The notes beneath the pieces are model-generated. The model saw only the letters and a list, made by a program, of their open reading frames with translations, did not search any database and was not told where the DNA came from. Positions 6,792 to 13,062 of a stretch of 14,334 nucleotides of DNA are shown piece after piece (the first letter of the stretch is position 1; each line of letters begins with the position of its first letter). Source of the DNA: Candidatus Aerophobota bacterium (GTDB lineage Bacteria > Aerophobota > Aerophobia > Aerophobales > B47-G16). Position numbers and translations under genes: made by a program. The DNA lies in assembly GCA_003648815.1 (NCBI GenBank), contig QMPZ01000027.1:1-14334 (forward strand), read 5' to 3'.

Positions 6792-7575
6792 AGTACTTTT
6801 AAAGAGGATTGTTGTTGCGGTTATATTTATCCCCCTCATTATTTTCTTTGTGGTAAGAGGAGGGTTTCTGTTTTTTCTTCTGGTGTGTGCTATTGTCGGC
6901 TGTGGTTTATATGAGTTTTACCGGACAGCAGGAAGAGGAAAAGGCCTTACAGGCCTGGGTATCTTTTTGGGTATGCTCATCTGCCTTTCCTTTTATATTC
7001 GGAAGGGGTTACCTTTTGTTCTGGCGGTGGTCATCTTTTCGCTTTTTTTTGCCCAATTCTTTGAGTTCAAGAAAAAAAGGAACTCCACCGACGCCTTTAT
7101 AAACATAGGAGGAGTTCTCTACGTAAGCTTTCTCTTCAGCCATATTCTGCTTTTAAGAGATATTCCGGGCGTAGGAACTAAGCTCACCCTAACCGTTCTC
7201 TTCGTCACCTGGATGGGCGATACGGGTGCTTATTTTATAGGGGAAAGGTGGGGTAAACACAGGCTCTTTCCACAGATCAGTCCCCATAAGTCAAAAGAGG
7301 GATTCTTAGGAGCAGTCTTAGTAAGTCTTCTGGCTATGTTCATCTGTCAGCTGTGGCTTTCCCTTCCCCCTATCCACATCTTAACTGTGGGTATCTTGAC
7401 AGGAACAATGGGACAGATAGGAGATTTTTTCGAATCTATGCTCAAGCGCCAGATGGAAGTAAAGGATTTCGGAAGGCTTCTTCCCGGACATGGGGGGATT
7501 CTGGATAGATTCGACAGTTTGCTTTTCACCGTTCCCTTATTCTACTATTATGTTAAATATCTCCTCATCCCTTAG
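6772..7575 (+). CDS. cdsA: Phosphatidate cytidylyltransferase CdsA
   Basis: This inner-membrane enzyme makes CDP-diacylglycerol from phosphatidate and CTP, the precursor of all major phospholipids. It has 267 residues, mostly hydrophobic, with about seven to eight membrane helices. The complete CdsA signature occupies about 222-246: SMLKR, four residues, KDFG, LPGHGG and LDR. SPHKSKEG and the GDTGAYF stretch upstream are also conserved in the family. The start is TTG at 6772 inside the uppS end, with AGGA at 6761-6764 and GGAGG at 6753-6757 as possible ribosome-binding sites; no ATG fits. A TTG start within an overlapping gene suggests translation depends on ribosomes leaving uppS. The order uppS, cdsA, dxr, rseP is widely conserved. 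Confidence 0.95.
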   Translation: MKQEEVEVLLKRIVVAVIFIPLIIFFVVRGGFLFFLLVCAIVGCGLYEFYRTAGRGKGLTGLGIFLGMLICLSFYIRKGLPFVLAVVIFSLFFAQFFEFKKKRNSTDAFINIGGVLYVSFLFSHILLLRDIPGVGTKLTLTVLFVTWMGDTGAYFIGERWGKHRLFPQISPHKSKEGFLGAVLVSLLAMFICQLWLSLPPIHILTVGILTGTMGQIGDFFESMLKRQMEVKDFGRLLPGHGGILDRFDSLLFTVPLFYYYVKYLLIP

Positions 7576-7596
7576 ATATAGTGTAAATAGACTTTT

Positions 7597-7612
7597 CCTC
7601 CTTTTTAGGAGG
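7597..7612 (+). other. Small hairpin in the cdsA-dxr gap
   Basis: CCTCCT (7597-7602), a TTTT loop and AGGAGG (7607-7612) form a perfect 6-bp stem. It is not followed by a T run, so it is a poor candidate for an intrinsic terminator. The AGGAGG arm is a consensus ribosome-binding sequence, but it lies 18 nt from the dxr ATG, too far for normal use; GGGGGA at about 7620-7625 fits better. Possible roles are mRNA processing or stability. The gap (7576-7630) holds nothing else I recognise. Confidence 0.4.
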
Positions 7613-7630
7613 GTTAAGTGGGGGATTTGA

Positions 7631-8782
7631 ATGAAGAAGAAAAGAGTAATCATTTTGGGCTCCACGGGCTCGGTAGGCACTCAAGTGTTAAAAGTTATCC
7701 AGGATCAGAGAGAACGCTTCGAGGTAGTGGCACTTACCGGAAAAAGCAACCTTGAGCTTCTCCAAAAGCAGGCGCAGGTATTTTTTCCCAAAGCAGTGGC
7801 TCTGGCCGATGAAGGGAAAGCAAAAAGATTGAGGAAAAGCTTGAAGGATGTGCAGGTTTACACAGGAGAGGAGGGAATAATCAAATTAGTTAAGAGTTTT
7901 CCGGCGGATCTTGTATTTTCTTGTATCAGCGGTAAGGCCGCCTTGATGCCCACCTTAGAGGCGATAAGGGCAGGAAGAGATGTAGCCCTGGCCAATAAGG
8001 AGGCTATGGTAATAGCGGGAGATATATTGATGAAGGAGGCCAGGAAAAGGAAAGTTAAGCTTATCCCTGTGGATAGCGAACAATCAGCTATATTTCAATG
8101 CTTAGGGGCTCATAAAACCAGCGATGTCAGGAGGATATATCTTACCGCCTCGGGAGGGCCTTTATGGAACTGGAAGGGTGACTTCAATGATGTTCTTCCT
8201 GAAGAGGCTCTCCGCCACCCCCGCTGGAAGATGGGACGTAAGGTCAGCCTGGATTCAGCTACCCTGGTGAATAAGGCCTTAGAGGTGATAGAGACCTCTC
8301 GCTTTTTCAACATAGAGGTGGAGAAAATAAAGGTGCTTGTCCATCCTCAGGCTGTGGTTCATTCGATGGTGGAGTTTGTGGATGGTTCAATCTTAGCCCA
8401 GTTGGGAATAACCGATATGCGTCTTCCCATTCATTATGCCTTGAATTATCCAGAAAGAAGAAAAAGCCATCTTCCCTTCCTGAACTTAACCGACTTGGGG
8501 GAAATTAGATTTGAACCTCCTGATTTTGAGAGATTCCCCGCCTTGAGGTTGGGCTATCAGGCGGGAAAGGAAGGAGGAACTTTTCCGGCTGTCTTCAATG
8601 CCGCCGATGAGGTAGCTATAGAGGAATTTTTAAAACGGAGGATAACCTTCCCCCAGATCACCCAACTTATCGAGGCGGTAATGAAGGAGCACAAAAACAG
8701 TGCAGAGCTTTCCTTAGAGGCGATCTTGCAAGCCGATGAATGGGCGAGAAGAAAAGCCTATGAGCTACTGGAGGATTTGTGA
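7631..8782 (+). CDS. dxr: 1-deoxy-D-xylulose 5-phosphate reductoisomerase Dxr (IspC)
   Basis: This NADPH-dependent cytoplasmic enzyme converts 1-deoxy-D-xylulose 5-phosphate to 2-C-methyl-D-erythritol 4-phosphate, the committed step of the MEP isoprenoid pathway. It has 383 residues, slightly shorter than E. coli (398). GSTGSVG at 10-16 binds NADPH, and LANKEA (120-125) is conserved. The metal ligands are Asp148, Glu150 and Glu218 (in NKALEVIE). Substrate-site His196 (in RHPRW) and His244 (in VVHSMV) are present. Residue 151 is Gln, in VDSEQSAIFQ, where most homologues have His (E. coli His153). TASGGPL (172-178) has Leu for the usual Phe. The rest of the active site is intact, so I expect a working enzyme. 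It feeds the same pathway as the nearby uppS and shares its last base with rseP. Confidence 0.96.
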   Translation: MKKKRVIILGSTGSVGTQVLKVIQDQRERFEVVALTGKSNLELLQKQAQVFFPKAVALADEGKAKRLRKSLKDVQVYTGEEGIIKLVKSFPADLVFSCISGKAALMPTLEAIRAGRDVALANKEAMVIAGDILMKEARKRKVKLIPVDSEQSAIFQCLGAHKTSDVRRIYLTASGGPLWNWKGDFNDVLPEEALRHPRWKMGRKVSLDSATLVNKALEVIETSRFFNIEVEKIKVLVHPQAVVHSMVEFVDGSILAQLGITDMRLPIHYALNYPERRKSHLPFLNLTDLGEIRFEPPDFERFPALRLGYQAGKEGGTFPAVFNAADEVAIEEFLKRRITFPQITQLIEAVMKEHKNSAELSLEAILQADEWARRKAYELLEDL

Positions 8783-9810
8783 TGGCCATCGCCGCTGGCA
8801 TAATCTTCGTCTTTTTTATCTTGATTTTCTCCCACGAGTTAGGTCATTTCATCGTGGCCAAAAGATGCGGAATGAAAGTGGATAGATTTTCCTTAGGTCT
8901 GGGGCCAAAGCTGTGGGGGTTTAAGAGAGGCGAGACGGAGTACGTGCTTTCTCTTCTTCCCTTAGGTGGATATGTGAAGATAGCGGGGATGGAACCAGGA
9001 GAAAGTGATTTAGAGGGCGGTTTTCGACGGCAGCCCTGGAGAAGGAGGGTTCTGGTAATCCTCGCCGGTTCCCTGAGCAACTATATAGTGGCCGTTATCC
9101 TTTTCTTCTTAATCTTTGTCATTGGTTTTTATACCTATGACCTGGAGGAGACGATAGTTGGCCAGGTGAGAAAGGGTTCCCCTGCTGAGCAGGCAAACAT
9201 CTTGCCCGGAGACAGAATCATCAGAGTGAACGAACGAGTAGTGAGAAGTTGGGAGGATTTAGCTGAATGTATACAGGAAAGTCAAACTTCTCCCTTAAGC
9301 CTGGAAATTCAAAGGGAGGGAAGGATTTTTAAGGTACAGGTGAAACCTCTCTTTGATCCTGAGCTGAACAAGAAGGTAATTGGAATTAGCCCTCGTCAGG
9401 TCTTCAAGCGATATGGTCCCTTTGCGGCCTTGTCTATGGGGCTCGAGAGGACATTTTTTATCACCAGGCTCATCCTGCTCTCAGTGGGATGGATGATCAT
9501 CGGTAAGGTTCCTGTTCAGCTTTCAGGACCGGTGGGAATTGCCAAATTCGTAGGAGAAAGTGCCAAATTGGGCCTGATCCCTCTTTTCTCCTTATCAGCT
9601 CTTTTAAGCGTTAACTTGGCAGTGTTCAACCTTTTTCCCATTCCGGCGCTGGATGGAGGAAGACTGTTATTTTTGGTAATAGAAAGGGTAAGGGGCAAAG
9701 CCTTAAACCTGGAGAAGGAGGAGATGGTCCACTATATAGGCTTTATCATCCTGCTTATCTTGATCCTGATGATAACCTATCAGGACATATTGAGGTTGGT
9801 GCCCAAGTAG
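8782..9810 (+). CDS. rseP: Site-2 metalloprotease RseP
   Basis: This intramembrane zinc protease cuts membrane substrates such as the anti-sigma factor RseA in the envelope stress response, and cleaves remnant signal peptides. It has 342 residues. The active-site SHELGH lies at 17-22 in the first membrane helix (His18, Glu19, His22). The third zinc ligand is in NLFPIPALDGGR at about 293-304 (Asp301). One PDZ domain lies at about 115-180, including SPAEQANILPGDRI; E. coli has two, so this is the shorter single-PDZ type. Membrane helices are at about 3-17, 91-107, 212-230 and 320-333. I place the start at ATG 8782, whose first base is the last base of the dxr stop, because GGAGGA at 8770-8775 is six bases before it. 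A GTG at 8779 would add one Met only. No RseA or sigma-E gene is in the window, so its substrate is not shown. Confidence 0.94.
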   Translation: MAIAAGIIFVFFILIFSHELGHFIVAKRCGMKVDRFSLGLGPKLWGFKRGETEYVLSLLPLGGYVKIAGMEPGESDLEGGFRRQPWRRRVLVILAGSLSNYIVAVILFFLIFVIGFYTYDLEETIVGQVRKGSPAEQANILPGDRIIRVNERVVRSWEDLAECIQESQTSPLSLEIQREGRIFKVQVKPLFDPELNKKVIGISPRQVFKRYGPFAALSMGLERTFFITRLILLSVGWMIIGKVPVQLSGPVGIAKFVGESAKLGLIPLFSLSALLSVNLAVFNLFPIPALDGGRLLFLVIERVRGKALNLEKEEMVHYIGFIILLILILMITYQDILRLVPK

Positions 9811-9855
9811 TAAAGTGAAGTCGGCCTTAAAGTGAGGTGATACCCTCTGTTTATG

Positions 9856-9864
9856 AAGGAGGAG
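9856..9864 (+). promoter_or_regulatory. Ribosome-binding site fixing the vorB start
   Basis: AAGGAGGAG lies four to five bases before ATG 9867. This is the strongest Shine-Dalgarno match in this gap and supports ATG 9867 rather than the in-frame GTG at 9837, which would add ten residues (start, IPSVYEGGE) encoded largely by the gap and the binding site itself. Confidence 0.7.
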
Positions 9865-9866
9865 AA

Positions 9867-10925
9867 ATGCCAGAGAAGATTTTGTTATCCGGCAATGAGG
9901 CCCTGGCTGAGGGGGCTATTCGGGCTGGATGCCGCTATTACTTCGGATATCCCATCACCCCTCAATCGGAGATACCTGCCTATATGGCCAGGAGAATGAG
10001 GGAGGTGGGGGGTGTATTTCTTCAGGCAGAAAGTGAGGTGGCTGCCATCAATATGGTCTACGGCGCATCAGCAGCAGGGGGAAGGGCGATGACTTCCTCC
10101 TCTGGTCCTGGAATTAGCTTAAAGCAGGAGGGCATCTCCTATCTGGTCGGTGCGGAGCTTCCGGCGGTAATCGTCAACGTGATGCGTGGAGGACCTGGTT
10201 TGGGTAACATCGCTCCATCGCAGTCCGATTATTTTCAGGCTGTCAAAGGAGGAGGTCATGGAGACTATCATCTGATTGTCCTCTCTCCTGATTCCGTTCA
10301 GGAGATGGCTGATCTGGCTTATCTGGCCTTTGACCTGGCTGATAAATACCGCAATCCAGTGATGATCCTTGCTGATGCTATCCTCGGACAGATGATGGAG
10401 GGGGTAAGGCTTGGAGAGTTCAGGAAGGTGAGGATGGAAAAGGACTGGGCAGTTAGCGGAGCTAAGGGAAGAAGGCCAAATTTGATAAGGTCATTATATT
10501 TAGAGGAAGGAGCCCTGGAGGAGCACAACAGGAGACTCCAGGAAAAGTACAGGCAAATGCTTAAAGAGGTGAGATTTGAGCAATGCAAAGCTGAAGATGC
10601 CGAAATAGTCTTGGTCGCCTACGGGAGTATGGCTCGTCTGAGCAAGGCAGTGGTGGAATTTCTCAGAGAAAAAGGGGTCAAGGCGGGACTCCTTCGACCG
10701 ATAACCCTCTGGCCCTTTCCTGAAAGGATAATTAGAGAGCTGGCGGAAAAGGTGAGATTTTTCTTCGTGGTGGAGATGAACGCCGGACAAATGGTGGAGG
10801 ATGTGAGGTTATCTGTGGAGGGAAGAGTTCCGGTTTATTTTTACGGAAGGATGGGAGGAGGGGTACCTACCCCCTCAGAGGTATTGAGTAAGGTAAAGGA
10901 GAGATTAAATGAGAATAGAGGGTAA
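9867..10925 (+). CDS. vorB: 2-oxoacid:ferredoxin oxidoreductase alpha subunit, VorB type
   Basis: The protein has 352 residues and belongs to the alpha-subunit family of ferredoxin-dependent 2-oxoacid oxidoreductases (PorA/KorA/VorB). These complexes oxidise a 2-oxoacid with CoA to acyl-CoA, CO2 and reduced ferredoxin. YFGYPITPQSEIP lies at 25-37 and a Glu in QAESEVAA follows. SSSGPGISLKQEG and RGGPGLGN are the conserved pyrimidine-domain segments. The C-terminal domain II has EMNAGQMVEDVR and the FYGRMGGGVPTP ending typical of VorB (3-methyl-2-oxobutanoate) rather than pyruvate enzymes. Substrate choice is therefore only inferred. The TPP-binding beta subunit, the gamma subunit and the small ferredoxin subunit usually sit next to this gene and are absent: rseP lies 56 nt upstream and leuD overlaps the end by 17 nt. 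It must rely on partners encoded elsewhere or be co-opted. An anaerobic lifestyle fits. Confidence 0.9.
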   Translation: MPEKILLSGNEALAEGAIRAGCRYYFGYPITPQSEIPAYMARRMREVGGVFLQAESEVAAINMVYGASAAGGRAMTSSSGPGISLKQEGISYLVGAELPAVIVNVMRGGPGLGNIAPSQSDYFQAVKGGGHGDYHLIVLSPDSVQEMADLAYLAFDLADKYRNPVMILADAILGQMMEGVRLGEFRKVRMEKDWAVSGAKGRRPNLIRSLYLEEGALEEHNRRLQEKYRQMLKEVRFEQCKAEDAEIVLVAYGSMARLSKAVVEFLREKGVKAGLLRPITLWPFPERIIRELAEKVRFFFVVEMNAGQMVEDVRLSVEGRVPVYFYGRMGGGVPTPSEVLSKVKERLNENRG

Positions 10926-11421
10926 GGCGATAAAGTACGGGGATAACATCAATACAGATGAGATTATCCCTGCCAGATTTTTAAATACTTCCGACCCTAA
11001 GGAGTTGGCTAAGCACTGTATGGAGGGAATAGATAAGAATTTCCTGGACAAATTAAAATGGGCAAAAATCTTAGTTGCTGGAAAAAATTTTGGCTGTGGT
11101 TCCTCGAGGGAACATGCTCCTATAGCCCTAAAGGAGGCAGGAGTTGCCTGTATAATTGCCTCTTCTTTTGCCCGCATCTTTTTCCGCAACGCCATAAATA
11201 TAGGTCTTCCCATTGTGGAGTCCGAAAGGTGTGTTGAGAGAATAGAAGAGGGAGATATGTTGAGGATAGAGACCAAGCAGGGAAAGATCGAGAACCTGAC
11301 CAAGGGTGAGACCTATTCCATAACTCCCTTCCCGCCCTTTCTGCAGGCACTGATGGACAAGGGAGGATTGGGGGAATATATAAAAGAAAGAATTATGGAT
11401 ACTGCCCATTTTAATGGGTAG
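10909..11421 (+). CDS. leuD: 3-isopropylmalate/(R)-2-methylmalate dehydratase small subunit LeuD
   Basis: This is the small, swivelling domain of the aconitase family, 170 residues, of the short archaeal/clostridial LeuD2 type. With a large LeuC subunit carrying the 4Fe-4S cluster it isomerises 3-isopropylmalate (leucine) or citramalate (isoleucine route). GDNINTDEIIPARFL lies at 11-25, NFGCGSSREHAPIAL at 60-74 and ASSFARIFFRNAINIGLP at 84-101, all family hallmarks. The substrate loop reads FLNT at 24-27, a variant of the YLxx loop that sets specificity in this family. The ATG follows AAGGAGAG and overlaps the end of vorB by 17 nt. cimA is 59 nt downstream, which favours a role with citramalate. 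No leuC is present here, so the large subunit is elsewhere in the genome. Isopropylmalate, citramalate or both may be substrates. Confidence 0.93.
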   Translation: MRIEGKAIKYGDNINTDEIIPARFLNTSDPKELAKHCMEGIDKNFLDKLKWAKILVAGKNFGCGSSREHAPIALKEAGVACIIASSFARIFFRNAINIGLPIVESERCVERIEEGDMLRIETKQGKIENLTKGETYSITPFPPFLQALMDKGGLGEYIKERIMDTAHFNG

Positions 11422-11480
11422 AAGATGATGTCCAAGAGCGAGGGGATGGTTTTAACGCTTGCTAGACCTGGAGGGCTAAG

Positions 11481-13040
11481 ATGAAAGTTGAGATTTACGA
11501 TACCACCTTGCGAGACGGAACGCAGGCAGAAGGAATTTCCTTTTCTCTGCTGGATAAGATAGAAATCGCCAAGGAGTTAGATAAACTGGGATTGGACTAT
11601 ATCGAGGGAGGTTGGCCAGGTTCTAATCCCAAGGATATAGAGTTTTTTAGAAAGATAAACAAGGTTTCTCTCAGTAAGGCAAAGATTTGTGCCTTTGGAA
11701 GTACCCGAAGGAAGGACAAGAAAGTAGAGGAAGACCCTAACATCCTGAAGCTGGCTGAAGCGGAGACACAGGTGGTTACAATCTTTGGCAAAAGCTGGAT
11801 ACTCCACGTGGAAAAAGCTCTGCGAACGAGTAGAGAGGAAAATCTTCGTATGATAGAGGATTCGATTAGCTTTTTCAAGAAGAGAGGAAGGCAGGTAATC
11901 TTTGATGCTGAGCACTTTTTTGATGGCTATAAGGATGATCCTGAATACGCCTTGAAGACGTTGGAGGTGGCCTCTGAAACCGGAGCGGATTGTCTGGTCC
12001 TCTGCGACACCAACGGAGGATGCATGCCTTATGAAATAGAGGAAATTATCAAAAAGGTTAAAGAAAGGATAAATTCCCCCTTAGGTATCCATGCTCACAA
12101 CGATGCGGGGATGGCGGTGGCGAACACCATCATTGCCGCAAGAATGGGAATAAGCCATATTCAGGGAACGATAAATGGCTACGGGGAAAGATGCGGAAAT
12201 GCTGACCTTTGCTCAGTTATACCAAATTTGAAGCTGAAGCTGGGCATCGACGTCATCTCGGACGAGAAGCTGAGAATGTTGACACATCTTTCACGTTTTG
12301 TGGATGAGCTGGCCAATGTTTCTCCTAATACTCACAGGCCCTATGTGGGTAGATCCGCCTTTGCTCATAAAGGTGGGATTCACGTGAGCGCTATGTTTAG
12401 AGATGAGAGGGCCTACGAGCATATAGATCCGGCTTTGGTGGGAAATAAGAGGAAGATACTGGTCAGCGAACTATCAGGCAGGAGCAACATTCTCTACAAG
12501 CTGAAGGAAAGGAAGTTAGGATTGGCCGAGGATGCCTCCATAACCAAAAAGATTCTCCAACAGATTAAGGATCTGGAAAATCAAGGATATGAGTTTGAGG
12601 GAGCAGACGGCTCGTTTGAGCTTCTGGTGAAGAAGACCACCGGTGAGTACAGGAAGCTCTTTGAGGTGGAAAGCTTCAGGGTTACGGTGGAGAAAAGAGA
12701 GGATGAAAGGTTAATTTCCGAGGCCACGGTGAAGGTGAGGATAAAGGGAAAACTCATCCATACAGTTGCCGAGGGAAATGGGCCGGTCAATGCCCTCGAT
12801 AATGCCCTGCGTAAGGCATTAGACCAGGATTATCCTGAGATTCGTCAGATGCATCTTTCTGATTATAAGGTGAGGATTCTGGATGCCAAGGCAGGTACAC
12901 GGGCCAGAACGAGAGTTTTGATTGAATCCTCTGATAAAAAAGACATTTGGAGGACAGTAGGTGTTTCTCCTAACATCATCGAGGCGAGCTGGAAGGCCTT
13001 GCTCGACTCAATTGAGTACAAATTGCTTAAATCTGTTTGA
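11481..13040 (+). CDS. cimA: Citramalate synthase CimA
   Basis: CimA condenses pyruvate and acetyl-CoA to (R)-citramalate, the first step of the threonine-independent route to 2-oxobutanoate and isoleucine, in the cytoplasm. It has 519 residues, normal for the long citramalate synthase type. The DRE-TIM barrel starts with YDTTLRDGTQAEGI at 6-19. YIEGGWPGSNP (40-50) is characteristic of CimA-type enzymes and differs from 2-isopropylmalate synthases. The metal site is Asp7, His204 and His206 (in GIHAHNDAG), with GTINGYGERCGNADL at 219-233. The C-terminal part, about 380-519, is the LeuA-type regulatory domain that usually gives feedback inhibition by isoleucine. The gene has GGAGG seven bases before its ATG and follows leuD by 59 nt. 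It is the last + strand gene, ending 22 nt from the convergent rtcB with no hairpin terminator visible. The pyruvate preference is inferred from family. Confidence 0.95.
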   Translation: MKVEIYDTTLRDGTQAEGISFSLLDKIEIAKELDKLGLDYIEGGWPGSNPKDIEFFRKINKVSLSKAKICAFGSTRRKDKKVEEDPNILKLAEAETQVVTIFGKSWILHVEKALRTSREENLRMIEDSISFFKKRGRQVIFDAEHFFDGYKDDPEYALKTLEVASETGADCLVLCDTNGGCMPYEIEEIIKKVKERINSPLGIHAHNDAGMAVANTIIAARMGISHIQGTINGYGERCGNADLCSVIPNLKLKLGIDVISDEKLRMLTHLSRFVDELANVSPNTHRPYVGRSAFAHKGGIHVSAMFRDERAYEHIDPALVGNKRKILVSELSGRSNILYKLKERKLGLAEDASITKKILQQIKDLENQGYEFEGADGSFELLVKKTTGEYRKLFEVESFRVTVEKREDERLISEATVKVRIKGKLIHTVAEGNGPVNALDNALRKALDQDYPEIRQMHLSDYKVRILDAKAGTRARTRVLIESSDKKDIWRTVGVSPNIIEASWKALLDSIEYKLLKSV

Positions 13041-13062
13041 AAAGTGAAGATTTTTAAACAAA

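Noticed and set aside
11422..11480. Possible leader or attenuator before cimA
   Set aside because: No isoleucine-rich leader peptide, no T-box-like elements and only weak pairing (AGCG/CGCT) in a 59-nt gap; just a normal GGAGG ribosome-binding site.
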